Counted from the stretch's first letter, positions 33,464-42,500 are shown. The stretch is DNA of 44,045 nucleotides from Coriobacteriia bacterium (GCA_009778715.1 WRFR01000001.1:67383-111427), one strand, 5' to 3'. Made by a program: numbers and translations. Notes: generated from the sequence alone by a model not told the origin.

Positions 33464-33873
33464 TGAAGCCAGTGTCGCATAAAGGGAGTTACCATCTGTA
33501 CGCCCTTGAAGCTAACGACATCGAGAGCCTTACTGTTGATGATAAAGATAAAGAGAAGACCTACAAACAAGGAGCTTACGTAGTCTATCCTGAGCACTTA
33601 GAAATGCCAGTCATCGGCGCCGAAATATTTGTCAGTAACGACCTAAAAGAAGCTAAAGAGTTCGGACTGGCCTATACAGAAGGCAGAGCTTTTGTGAGCT
33701 TTGAAAAAAGGCTTGAACAAGCCAGGCGCGAAGCAAAAGCAACAACCAAAAAGCCAGCCGACATTAAGACAGATCAAGTCGAGAAAGATGATGAAAACGG
33801 CGGCGGAACAACACTATCGGCCGAGACCGCCCATCGCCTCCAGGCAACAAACGGACGATCAAAAATCTATTAG
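33463..33873 (+). CDS. Hypothetical protein coupled to the RHH gene
   Basis: A 136-residue protein of unknown family. Residues 1-85 may form a small alpha/beta fold (GSYHLYALEANDIESLTV, AYVVYPEHLEMPVIGAEIFV), followed by a charged, probably disordered tail (QARREAKATTKKPADIKTDQ). The ATG shares one base with the stop codon of the RHH gene, so they are translationally coupled and may work together. The gene ends 260 bases before mobC, and that space holds the oriT candidate. Confidence 0.6.
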   Translation: MKPVSHKGSYHLYALEANDIESLTVDDKDKEKTYKQGAYVVYPEHLEMPVIGAEIFVSNDLKEAKEFGLAYTEGRAFVSFEKRLEQARREAKATTKKPADIKTDQVEKDDENGGGTTLSAETAHRLQATNGRSKIY

Positions 33874-33984
33874 TTACCTTCTCTTTTTCATCGCTCTTTT
33901 CTGAACCCAATATTTCATGACCTACTTGAACCATCTGAAAAAGATGTACAGAGAATTTTTTTAAAGTGGCGAAATAGAAAACGG

Positions 33985-34082
33985 CAAGGGTCGCTATTGT
34001 AGACACATGTTTGACGTTCCGTCAAACATGCGCTACCATAGCCCTTGTGCTTGCAGCAGGCAAAGTTGGGGAGCATCCCCAA
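33985..34082. other. Palindromic oriT candidate before mobC
   Basis: Three nested or adjacent inverted repeats lie here: CAAGGG (33985-33990) with CCCTTG (34042-34047), enclosing imperfectly paired CTAT-TAG / CTA-ATAG arms; a perfect 11-bp repeat CATGTTTGACG / CGTCAAACATG around TTC (34006-34030); and TTGGGGA / TCCCCAA around GCA (34066-34082). Position directly before mobC and the relaxase and the mix of an imperfect and perfect arms fit an origin of transfer. The nick site is not identified. The rest of 33874-34133 shows nothing else. Confidence 0.55.
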
Positions 34083-34133
34083 ACCCCAGATGAGCACGAA
34101 GGTTTCCGAACATATCGTTTTTAGGAGAAAACA

Positions 34134-34562
34134 ATGTCGGAAACCGTTGCATATCATAAGGCTTATTCAAGCCGCAAAATCCCACGTTCGGTAATGTTTC
34201 GCATGCGGATCACAGCAGACCAGGCAGCTCAGCTCGAAGAGTTTGCAAAACGCTCCGGTCTCAGCCGATCTGAATTTTGCCGACGGAGGATCTTTAAACA
34301 TCAAACAAAGTTTAGTACGGCAGACCCAGAGATCCTTGAGGAGTTAAGGGCCATCCGTAAAGAGCTGGTGCGGCAAGGCGTTAACTACTGGCAGATGATC
34401 AATGTATTGCGTGAGATCCGGGACAAAGAGCTGGTAGGCGACAGACAGATCATCGCCGTCTTAAAGAGCATTGAAGCGACTGAGGCTGCTCGAAAAGTTG
34501 CGGCGACAAACTCAGCTGAAGCTGTTACGCTGATCGCATCTAATAGGTCAGTGAGCCGTTAA
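34134..34562 (+). CDS. mobC: MobC-like relaxosome accessory protein
   Basis: A 142-residue protein with an N-terminal ribbon-helix-helix-like DNA-binding region (VMFRMRITADQAAQLEEFAK, then GLSRSEFCRRRIF) and a helical C-terminus (AIRKELVRQGVNYWQMINVL) with the Asn-x-Asn-like residues typical of MobC. MobC binds oriT and helps the relaxase melt and nick DNA. TAGGAG at 34121-34126 precedes the ATG. The stop overlaps the relaxase ATG by one base. Confidence 0.85.
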   Translation: MSETVAYHKAYSSRKIPRSVMFRMRITADQAAQLEEFAKRSGLSRSEFCRRRIFKHQTKFSTADPEILEELRAIRKELVRQGVNYWQMINVLREIRDKELVGDRQIIAVLKSIEATEAARKVAATNSAEAVTLIASNRSVSR

Positions 34563-36391
34563 TGCCAATGCTTAAGACCGCCAGCTGGCATAACAACGGC
34601 ACAGGTTGGGAACGCTATCTTACTCAGGAGAATTGGGAACAAACCGGAAGCCGAGCTATAGACATCTTCGATGAAGATAACTACAACATGGTGCCACCGT
34701 TTGGCTGGGCCGAGCAGATGAATGAGACCCGAGAAATCTTTGGCCATAACCTACCTACCAACCGCGGTCCTGCTCGCACATTTTATACGCAGGTTATCCG
34801 GCCTGATCATACGAGTGGCAACCCGGCTGACCAAAGCCTGGAACTGTTGCAGGACCTCGTGAGAACCTACTGCAAGACGCACTTCGCTGACTATGAGTAC
34901 GCGATCATCTTTCACCGCAACGAACAGAAAGAAACCTATACAGACGAGACGGGCCATAAGAACGAGCGTGTCATAGGTTGGCAGCCAGGCTATCATGCGC
35001 ACATCACCTGGAATTCAACTAACATGGCCACAGAAGCTAAGTATCATGTGGGCATCAAAGAGCTTAGACAACAATGGGTAGACGTTCAAGCACTAGCCTT
35101 CAAGGCCGGCATGAGCATCTTACCAAGTGGCGATGAAGAAACCATTAAAGAAGCGATTGAACGCGCTGAACTTACGGAACAACAGGGACAAGCATTCCAG
35201 GTAGCGATTGACCTGTCAAAAGCAGCACTTGATAAAACGCGCCCATACTTGTCGCGTGCCGAGTTACATAACTACGAGATCGGGCAGGTTGGTTGGAAGG
35301 TCGAGCTCCGCGCAAGAATCATGCATGAGGTTAAACGATCAGGTAGTTTTGGACAGTTCCAACATCGACTGCGTGGTCATGATTTTGATGTGTACCCTAC
35401 GCCGCAAGGACTAATCTTTGTTACCCCGGAAGGTCACCGGTGCAGATCCTCGCGCTTGGGCGGAACGTTTGAGCCAGATTACCTTGAGCGCTTTTACACC
35501 GACACGACGCTGATCGAACTGCGACAGTCCAAAGAATCTTTGCCCGAGAAGATGCCCGTCTATTTACGTTACGCTCCTCGCGCCTACTTGCAACATGAAC
35601 ACGAAGCAATACGTGTTATGCGCCAGGAGAGCATCACCGAAGAGACCGACTTCAAAGGCCGCATCGATGAGTGCGCCGGACGGGGGCGAGAGCAGGCAGC
35701 CCGTCTTAAGAAGTTAGCAGCAACCCTTGAGATACAGAACATAGTTATGGCAGCCGCGCGCGACGTTGAAGAAACTCACGATACCTACAGCCAACTTGCG
35801 ACACACAGCGGCCGCGCACTTATCAAGTACCAAAGGGAGCATGCAGACGAGTTGGTTAGATACGCGCACGGCCGCGATATTCTGCAAGCAAATGGCGCCG
35901 ATCCTGATAACACCGATCCGCTTTATGACGATTACAACAAACTGGCAGGCGACTACGAGCAGGTCCGCGAGCAGGTTGATAAGACCGCCGAACGTCTCAT
36001 GCGTCTCCAGAACGCTCAAAAAGTTGTGTTTGGCGTTGTGAGAGCGGCCGCTGAGGCAGAAGACATGCAAAGACGTAGAACTGGCCGCCCAGCGTTTTCA
36101 AGGCGCGACAGGGGCGCATATCACCTCTCAGAAGCAGTATTTTTGAGAGCCGGTCAGAACTACGCGCAGACAAGCATAGGACTGAGGAAAGATACCCGGG
36201 AAAAATTCCGGAGAGCTGAAGCAGAAATGCGTGAGATCCTTGACCGTGCCCCCCGTGACATCGCGAAAGAAGCACAAAGACTCTCTGAGATCGAGCGCGA
36301 GGAGCAAGCACGTGGACTGCGCGTGGACAGCAACCAAAACGTACCGACCGAGGCGCTAAAGCAGACAATCAAACACCCTATCCATCTATAA
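34562..36391 (+). CDS. Relaxase / mobilization nuclease (MobA/VirD2-like)
   Basis: A 609-residue relaxase that would nick oriT and lead the strand into a recipient. The histidine triad is H118 (YAIIFHRN) with H145-x-H147 in YHAHITWNSTN; the family normally has these close together, so the ~25 residues between them are an insertion. A possible catalytic Tyr near the N-terminus is Y19 in ERYLTQENW. The C-terminal half (from ~330) is long, helical and charged with no helicase or primase motifs seen. It begins inside the mobC stop. The family class (MOBP-like) is inferred from motif spacing. Confidence 0.86.
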   Translation: MPMLKTASWHNNGTGWERYLTQENWEQTGSRAIDIFDEDNYNMVPPFGWAEQMNETREIFGHNLPTNRGPARTFYTQVIRPDHTSGNPADQSLELLQDLVRTYCKTHFADYEYAIIFHRNEQKETYTDETGHKNERVIGWQPGYHAHITWNSTNMATEAKYHVGIKELRQQWVDVQALAFKAGMSILPSGDEETIKEAIERAELTEQQGQAFQVAIDLSKAALDKTRPYLSRAELHNYEIGQVGWKVELRARIMHEVKRSGSFGQFQHRLRGHDFDVYPTPQGLIFVTPEGHRCRSSRLGGTFEPDYLERFYTDTTLIELRQSKESLPEKMPVYLRYAPRAYLQHEHEAIRVMRQESITEETDFKGRIDECAGRGREQAARLKKLAATLEIQNIVMAAARDVEETHDTYSQLATHSGRALIKYQREHADELVRYAHGRDILQANGADPDNTDPLYDDYNKLAGDYEQVREQVDKTAERLMRLQNAQKVVFGVVRAAAEAEDMQRRRTGRPAFSRRDRGAYHLSEAVFLRAGQNYAQTSIGLRKDTREKFRRAEAEMREILDRAPRDIAKEAQRLSEIEREEQARGLRVDSNQNVPTEALKQTIKHPIHL

Positions 36392-36401
36392 GGAGAATGA
36401 C

Positions 36402-36971
36402 ATGCTTATCAAGTTTTATTACACAAACGGCAACCTGGTAGCCATCGACACAACGCATTTTGGCATGAGTTGCGCTGAGTTCGACTACGTCGCGTTGGCC
36501 AGTGAAGACGCGCTGCTTATAGATAACTGGCAGGAAAAAGGTATCCGGTTGCGTCGTGGCTACCTTACCGATAAAGACTGGGTCGATAAGATACAAAACA
36601 GGGCGTTACCGCCTAAGCGCGCCGAGAAGAAAGACGAAAAGAAAGAAGAGTGGGAGCAAGAGTGGGCTAGCTGGTTCGAGTTTTCCCATGAACTTGTTCT
36701 CTGCGACGCTGAAGAACTAACCGAACAAGTAGCAACTATGACTGTTGACGGTGATGAGTTCTTGAAGCGGTCAAGCAGGGGAAAATTGGTCGCTGGAAAA
36801 GCCCTAACCGGACAAAGTAGGGAAGGAGGAGAGGCGACAGATGAAGAACTCAAAGCGCTACTTGCGCAGATGAACGCGCCAAGTGATGGAGCAGAAGGAG
36901 AGACGAGTATCGCCGGACCGGAAGGCGTAGATCCAGAAAGCGGAGAGATACTGGCAGTCCCGCAAGTATGA
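36402..36971 (+). CDS. Hypothetical protein downstream of the relaxase
   Basis: A 189-residue acidic protein. Residues 1-60 form a possible beta-rich domain (MLIKFYYTNGNLVAIDTTHF), followed by a highly charged Lys/Glu stretch (AEKKDEKKEEWEQEWASWFE) and an acidic Gly/Glu-rich tail. AAGGAG at 36390-36395 overlaps the relaxase stop and gives a clear ribosome-binding site. I recognise no family. It may be a transfer accessory protein, on position only. Confidence 0.65.
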   Translation: MLIKFYYTNGNLVAIDTTHFGMSCAEFDYVALASEDALLIDNWQEKGIRLRRGYLTDKDWVDKIQNRALPPKRAEKKDEKKEEWEQEWASWFEFSHELVLCDAEELTEQVATMTVDGDEFLKRSSRGKLVAGKALTGQSREGGEATDEELKALLAQMNAPSDGAEGETSIAGPEGVDPESGEILAVPQV

Positions 36972-37022
36972 TGTCCGAGCAAAATAATATAATACTTGTA
37001 AATGCATAAGCAAACATAGTTG

Positions 37023-37028
37023 TATAAT
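37023..37028 (+). promoter_or_regulatory. -10 element before the repeat lipoprotein
   Basis: A perfect TATAAT in an AT-rich leader that also holds ATACTTGTAAATGC (36992-37005) and AAGCAAACATAGT (37008-37020), resembling the element's repeated motif. No good -35 is seen at 16-18 bases. Confidence 0.4.
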
Positions 37029-37052
37029 AATATTCGTTGAAGGAAAGAGAGG

Positions 37053-37068
37053 CAGTGTCATGACACTG
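37053..37068. promoter_or_regulatory. 16-bp perfect palindrome across a start codon
   Basis: CAGTGTCATGACACTG reads the same on both strands and is centred on the ATG at 37060-37062. It could be an operator or an mRNA dimer or hairpin site that limits translation. The Shine-Dalgarno-like GAGAGG (37047-37052) ends directly before it. Confidence 0.6.
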
Positions 37069-37911
37069 AAGAAAAAATTTGCTCTGTTGGTTGCAGCCTT
37101 ATTGGTCATATCAGCTCTGGGCGTAGTTGCGCTAGGTGGTTGCTCAAAGAAGAGCACGAATGCACCGGTAACCACAAATTCACAAGCAAGCGCAGAGACA
37201 ACTACAGCGGCCCAGGAAGCTTCCTATGAGGCTTCTGCCACGCAAGCCGTACAAGCATGTGCGGATCCGGCCAAGGCCACCGCTGATCTCTTCAGCGCGG
37301 CCCAGGACGCGATCGCAAAAATAAACGAGGGCATAACAAAAGAAAACCTTGCTTCTCAGCTTGCAGCTTACGCACAAGCCTATAACAACTCTATCGCCTC
37401 CAGTAAGACCGCTACAGCGGCTCAGAAGGCGCAGGCAGCACAAACAGCGACACAGGCACAGAGTAGTGCCAAAAGTGCCAGCGATGGCGCGAAGAAGGCG
37501 GCAGAGGTGCCGCCAGCTCCGGCAAAGGGCGCGTCGTCTGGCAAAGGCAGCACGACCGCAAAGGTCTGGGTCCCAGCAGTGACTAAAGTTGTGCATCACG
37601 ATGCCGTCTACAAGACCGTGCATCACGATGCCGTCTACAAGATCGTGCATCACGATGCCGTGACTAAAGAAGTAGCTTACTGGCAGACATCAGATGGCAA
37701 AATCTTTGATTCTAATGCGGCATGTATCGCATACATGGAAAAAATGATGCTCGCAGGAACTCCAGTATCGTCAACGGTAAAATATAAAACGGTAGTAGTC
37801 AAGGCCGCCTATGACGAGAAGGTGCTTGTAAAGGCCGCCTATGACGAGAAGGTGCTTGTAAAGGCCGCCTATGACGAAACCGTAGTGGTCACTCCGGGGT
37901 ATTGGAAATAA
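37060..37911 (+). CDS. Lipoprotein with tandem repeats
   Basis: A 283-residue lipoprotein. The N-terminus MTLKKKF is followed by a hydrophobic signal and lipobox LGGC with Cys at 28, so it is anchored on the outer face of the membrane. Residues ~35-165 are Ala/Gln/Ser-rich and helical. Residues 178-204 hold three 9-residue repeats (VHHDAVYKT, VHHDAVYKI, VHHDAVTKE), and residues 248-277 three 10-residue repeats (KAAYDEKVLV twice, then KAAYDETVVV), separated by YWQTSDGKIFDSNAACIAYM. His-rich repeats could bind metals or surface polymers; this is a guess. It ends the plus-strand part and is followed by a strong hairpin. Confidence 0.82.
   Translation: MTLKKKFALLVAALLVISALGVVALGGCSKKSTNAPVTTNSQASAETTTAAQEASYEASATQAVQACADPAKATADLFSAAQDAIAKINEGITKENLASQLAAYAQAYNNSIASSKTATAAQKAQAAQTATQAQSSAKSASDGAKKAAEVPPAPAKGASSGKGSTTAKVWVPAVTKVVHHDAVYKTVHHDAVYKIVHHDAVTKEVAYWQTSDGKIFDSNAACIAYMEKMMLAGTPVSSTVKYKTVVVKAAYDEKVLVKAAYDEKVLVKAAYDETVVVTPGYWK
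37591..37671 (+). repeat. 27-bp tandem repeats coding HHDAV units
   Basis: Three tandem 27-base units coding VHHDAVYKT, VHHDAVYKI and VHHDAVTKE. The first two differ at one base; the third diverges at its 3' end. They lie inside the lipoprotein gene. Confidence 0.9.
37801..37890 (+). repeat. 30-bp tandem repeats coding KAAYDEKVLV units
   Basis: Three tandem 30-base units. The first two (37801-37830 and 37831-37860) are identical, and the third shares its first 17 bases. Identity at the DNA level suggests recent duplication or slippage and possible length variation between strains. Confidence 0.92.
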
Positions 37912-37944
37912 CCGCTGGCCGGCCAGTAGTTATAGTCTGGTTAG

Positions 37945-37980
37945 CAATAGACCCTCGGTTGTCCGGGGGTCTATTGTTTC
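37945..37980. terminator. Strong hairpin ending the lipoprotein transcript
   Basis: CAATAGACCC (37945-37954) and GGGTCTATTG (37967-37976) are perfect inverted copies, and CGG/CCG extends the stem to a TTGT loop. A short T-rich TTTC follows. It lies between convergent genes and may work in both directions. Confidence 0.65.
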
Positions 37981-38002
37981 AGCAAAATAATAGCAGGATC
38001 AC

Positions 38003-38470
38003 CTATGCGCTGGAAGCAATCCATCCCGCGCCGGCCGCGGCTAAGGTAAGAGCAGCTAATAGAATAATCTGCTCGATCGCAGTTCCAATAAGAACAATTA
38101 GAATGACGTTGATAACAATGCCCAGACCAAACCAAATACTATTTTTCACTGGTGAGCAAGAATAATACTCTCTTGCATGCTGCTTTTTTAGCTGATGAAT
38201 ATATACGGCTATAAGAGCGAGAAAAGATAATAGCAAGAGTGCAGCCTTAATAAGAAAGTTCCTTGCTGCCGGAGGGCAAAAGTTGAAGACAGCTTTTGCT
38301 CGCATAAAATCACCGAGGCGCAAAGCCAAACCCGCTCTAGCAAGCTGATGATTGAATATGCCGAGAGCAATCAAAAACCATACGGATAAGGCTATAAGCA
38401 CAACTTCTACGAGAAGTATAAACTGTGCCCAGCCGGACTGATCAGCGAACCAATCATAAATTTTTCTCAT
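38003..38470 (-). CDS. Small four-span membrane protein, unknown
   Basis: A 155-residue protein with about four membrane helices: ~17-40 (FILLVEVVLIALSVWFLIAL), ~72-90 (IKAALLLLSFLALIAVYI) and two near the C-terminus (GLGIVINVILIVLIGTAIEQ, then IILLAALTLAAAGAGWI). No catalytic motif. Its ATG lies 17 bases inside the end of the preceding gene on the minus strand, so they are co-translated. Function unknown; on mobile elements such proteins may serve immunity, exclusion or anchoring. Confidence 0.65.
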   Translation of the reverse strand: MRKIYDWFADQSGWAQFILLVEVVLIALSVWFLIALGIFNHQLARAGLALRLGDFMRAKAVFNFCPPAARNFLIKAALLLLSFLALIAVYIHQLKKQHAREYYSCSPVKNSIWFGLGIVINVILIVLIGTAIEQIILLAALTLAAAGAGWIASSA

Positions 38471-38912
38471 TTTTTCTTCCCGCCAACATCAACTCTAAAT
38501 ATTTTGCACGCTGGGTATAGTCTATTGCATCTTGCATCTTCAACGCTAATGGTGTTCCGATAATGATTACTAAAGCAAGTCCAAACCCACATGCAATCTC
38601 TAAAACACCTGATGTTGAAAGATTTAGATGCACAACAAAGTATTGCAATACAGAGGCATCGAGGGCAAAGAAAATAACGAACATAATTGAAATGACAGAT
38701 AAGAGAGAAGTAATAACTGAGATCCATTGTCGCGCGCTTGTCGCTTTGTTTTCGTATTTTATTTTAAGCAGAGAGAGATTAAGCATGGAATAGTCTTTGT
38801 AGAAACGAGTAAAATCAAGGTAAGCTTGTTCGTCTTTGACTACCTGGCTGGGTATAAGTGTCTTTCGCTGAACCTTCATATTGCTATTATCTCGCATATC
38901 TGACTCTTTCAT
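38454..38912 (-). CDS. Two-span membrane protein, unknown
   Basis: A 152-residue protein. A polar N-terminal half (residues 1-62) contains AYLDFTRFYKDYSMLNLSLL, followed by two membrane helices at ~64-88 (ISVITSLLSVISIMFVIFFA) and ~102-122 (LEIACGFGLALVIIIGTPLA), then a basic tail. The layout resembles small effector or holin-like membrane proteins, but no family is recognised. TAGGAG precedes the ATG on the minus strand. It partners with the four-span gene by overlap. Confidence 0.63.
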   Translation of the reverse strand: MKESDMRDNSNMKVQRKTLIPSQVVKDEQAYLDFTRFYKDYSMLNLSLLKIKYENKATSARQWISVITSLLSVISIMFVIFFALDASVLQYFVVHLNLSTSGVLEIACGFGLALVIIIGTPLALKMQDAIDYTQRAKYLELMLAGRKNEKNL

Positions 38913-38945
38913 GGTTTTCTCCTATCCACTGGTCACGAGTGCTCG

Positions 38946-39446
38946 CTAGATACGCACCGCAATCTGCTGTTTGGGTGATGGCGTCATCCCGGCACGCGCC
39001 GTTATCTCATGCGCGGCCTCAGCCTGGGCAGAAGCAACACGCGCGGACAAATCCCCGGTGCTTGCGCCTGCCCGTTGTTCTTTCAGGCTTTCCATAAGAT
39101 GATTGATCTCGCCTGCAACTCCTCCGATGTCGATATTTTTCGCTCTAATCTCTTCGGTCATCGCATTAGTATGATCTGTTGCGCCGGCGCCGATCATAGT
39201 TCCAAGATAATCAAAGATGACCATCGGGGAGCATAGGCGTTCTTCGAGGAAATTCTGAGCTCGTTCCTCTGATCCAAAGGCAAACTTATTGCCACTGATA
39301 TGTCCGTTATCAAAGCTCTCGATAAGCCCGTCCTCACATAAGAGAAATTCGGGGTGTTCGTCCTCATCGAAAAACTCCGGACCGGCGATGTAGTTTTTAT
39401 TACTATCGTCGTCGTAGGTTTCAGCAACTATCCATTTCCCAGCCAT
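38946..39446 (-). CDS. Acidic hypothetical protein
   Basis: A 166-residue soluble acidic protein. Residues 1-80 (WIVAETYDDDSNKNYIAGPE, then EFLLCEDGLIESFDNGHI) look like a small beta-rich domain reminiscent of defence- or plasmid-borne unknowns; the C-terminal half is helical with Ala/Glu/Arg. GAGGAG precedes the ATG on the minus strand. No family recognised. It is separated from the adhesin gene by a strong hairpin and precedes the two membrane protein genes in the same direction. Confidence 0.62.
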   Translation of the reverse strand: MAGKWIVAETYDDDSNKNYIAGPEFFDEDEHPEFLLCEDGLIESFDNGHISGNKFAFGSEERAQNFLEERLCSPMVIFDYLGTMIGAGATDHTNAMTEEIRAKNIDIGGVAGEINHLMESLKEQRAGASTGDLSARVASAQAEAAHEITARAGMTPSPKQQIAVRI

Positions 39447-39473
39447 CTTACTAACTCCTCATAACTGAGTGGC

Positions 39474-39502
39474 GGTGTGGGGCGCGAAGAGCGCCCCACA
39501 CC
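39474..39502. repeat. Strong GC-rich hairpin between the adhesin and the acidic protein gene
   Basis: GGTGTGGGGCGC (39474-39485) and GCGCCCCACACC (39491-39502) are perfect 12-base inverted copies around a five-base loop GAAGA. No T-run follows on either strand, so it is not a classic terminator; it may act as one with Rho, or stabilise the long adhesin mRNA 3' end. Confidence 0.7.
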
Positions 39503-39516
39503 TGTTATCTGCCTGT

Positions 39517-42500
39517 CTACTTGTCGGCGCCGGAGCTTACAGAGTTGTCTCTCTTAAGCCGCCGGTAAAGTTGATGGCGTATCACAAAGATCAGCGCAGC
39601 GATAAGAATAAGACCAATTACCCCTGCAACTACAGGAATGGTTGACTGGTCACCAGTCTTTGGCATTTTCTTTGGAGCTGCGGCCGGAATCTTTGGCATA
39701 GCCACAAGTTTGACTGTCTGGCCGACATCGTTGATGTCGGCATGCAGTCCTACCTTGACATCGCCGCGATACAGGTCCTCGAATACGACTACATCATGGC
39801 CACCGAGTTGCGTTGCATCGAAGGTAAGATCGATCGTAGTCTTTCCGTTAGAAGTCTCTGGCGTAAAGGTCTTCTTTGCCGTAATAGTCTTGCCATTTAC
39901 AATGACAGGTTTTCCGGTCGCCTTATCCATCAATGTTGCGATAAGCGTATAGGGCTTACCAGGCGCAAGGCCGGTATAGGTGACAGTATCAGTGATTGTT
40001 GTCTTTTTAGTTGCCAGTGTCACCTTACTACCATCTTTGGTCGCCGCATTAGTTTTCAGGGCAGGCGCAATAACATCAACTGTCTGATCGACATCGTTGA
40101 TGTCGGCCTCGAAAACAAGGTCTTCGTCATTGCGCGAGATCGTCTCAAAGACCACGACGCTCTTACCAGCCAGGGCACGCGCGTCGATCGTGAAATCAAT
40201 GTCTACAGTGCCATCTGGCGCTGAAGGCGTAAATGTCTTGGTCACTTCCGCGATCGTGGCGCTTGTGTCCTTATTGACCAGCTTACCTGTTGCCGTATAT
40301 TGTTTACCAACGACAAGATTTGAGTACGTGATGGTATCGGTAATTGTCACAGGGCTGTCTGCGTATACTGTCTTATCATCACTTCCAGCAGCATGAGCCG
40401 TTGTGTGCATCGTCGGTGCAACGATTGCGACCGTCTGGCCACCATCGGTGATATCCTCATGGACGGCCACTTTGATATTACCCAGGTATAGATCTTCAAA
40501 GACCACGACGCTCTTACCAGCCAGCGCCGATGCGTCAAAAGTAAAGGTAACATCGACACTGCCATCAGCAGATGTCGGTGTAAACGTAGCAGAGGCCGTC
40601 ACAGGCGCTCCGTTGACCGTCAGCGTCGTATCTGTTGACTGATCCATCAGGGTACCGGTAACGGTGTACTCCTTACCAGGAGTAAGGTTTTTGTAGGCTA
40701 CTGTATCAACGATCGTTGCCGTCTTAGAATCAATGACCGTCTGTGTACCAGAATCACCATCTTTGGCAGTTGTCCCAATCACCGGGACCTCTGGCTTTTG
40801 ATCAGTCAGCGTACCAAGGGATACAGTGTAGTTGTCGCGGCTGATCGTCACTGTAAACGGCGGGATCAGGTTGTAATCAGTGTTGGCAGGGCAGGGGAGC
40901 TCTTCGATCGTATAAGTGTCATAGGGCAGAGCGCCGAGCTGGTCATTTACAGGAGCGATGTTGCCAGCGCTGTCTTTGCCGAACCAGACGCCATCATCAG
41001 CGGTCGCGCCAGCGTTAGTGTTTTGGTCGTGAGGATTCCAGGAGTTGCTTGTAGAAGCATAGCCGTTGGCATCAGTAATAATAACGTGGCTTTCACCAGT
41101 TGTATTCGAAGTGATCTTAAAAGGTATTCCCGCCATGCGGGTATATGAAACCGCCGCTGCTTTGATTAGATCCAGGTCGCCACGTTTCACCTGTTCCTTT
41201 TGGACCGTCGTAGAATTACCGATATTACCTTCTGATGATCCGGGCTTATCGCCTTCGACTGTATAGCCATAATCTGAAGATGAATCATAAATTACACGTG
41301 TTACGAACACCGTTGGATTGTTTGGTAAAAGATATCCTGGCGAAGCCATTGTTTCGCTATAAACGTAAGTTCCGAGAGGCATTGTTATATTTCCGTAAGT
41401 GTCTTTATAGAGTGGATCCCCAGAAACATAAGCCTGTTGGTCTTGGAACATAAAAGTACCATTTGCTTTAGTTTTATACACCCATGTTTTAGTCGGCGCC
41501 CCTGACGCTGTTGCAGCAGCAGCAGTGCTGTAATAACCGTCGTAGTATTTAACGGTGAACTGTGCTCCAGCTAGGGATGCTCCGCCTACAGGCAATTGTT
41601 TGCCTGTTTCGGCATCGACTTTATATACATAGGCGCCTAGCGGGTCATTTCCAGGTACATCGGCAATCGATACCGAATATGTCTCACCGCCAGTAGTAGC
41701 TGCGACTGTATAAATTGTCTTATCTAGGATATAGCCCTTTGGGGCTGTCAGCTCCTTAATATAGTAAGTTCCAGGTACCAGGTCGCCTGTTGTAGCGGTA
41801 GATGAGGATCCGTCGCCAGAAAGCGTGACTGATGTAACTATGTTTGTATCAGCATCAGCATCGGCACTCGTCCTATAGATACCATACTTCGCGCCATCAA
41901 GCGAATAGCATGAATTACCATCTGTGATAGCAGAGTTTTTACTGGTCTTTAAGAGCTTGATGTTTACTGTGTCTTGCCACCGAATGTGGATCTGTCTCCG
42001 GCCAGCTGCTGCCTGATAACCATATACATCAGTATCACCATTGGGCTGCGGGTACATGGGAAACGCCATGAGGTAGAAAGTGCCGTCGTAGATCCCGGTA
42101 GAAGAATCATAATCCATAGAATAAAGATAGAGGCCAACGCTTTCATAGAGATCATCAGGCGTCGTGCTGTTATTAAGCTGCATACAGTGTAGGAGCTCTT
42201 GAGACAAGTCCACTCCAACATTTAATCCGCTTGAAAATATACCATCTGAGGGCCACGATCCGAGATAAGGTGTCGTGCCGAAATCGCTGCAACCCCATCC
42301 GCCGCCATCCGCAGACCATGTGTAGGCTGGACTTGAATAATTATTTCCAGCGACCTGCGGTGCGCTTCCTGTAACATACTTGGATGTTACATCCCATGTC
42401 GGCATAGCCAGTCCATCTGTGGGAGTTAGCCCATCAGGATTGCCATCTGAATAACCATAGTGATAAAACTTCACTATGACTTGGCTACCCGACAACATGA

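Noticed and set aside
37591..37890. CRISPR-like spaced repeats
   Set aside because: The repeats are tandem and in frame inside a coding region, without spacers or cas genes.
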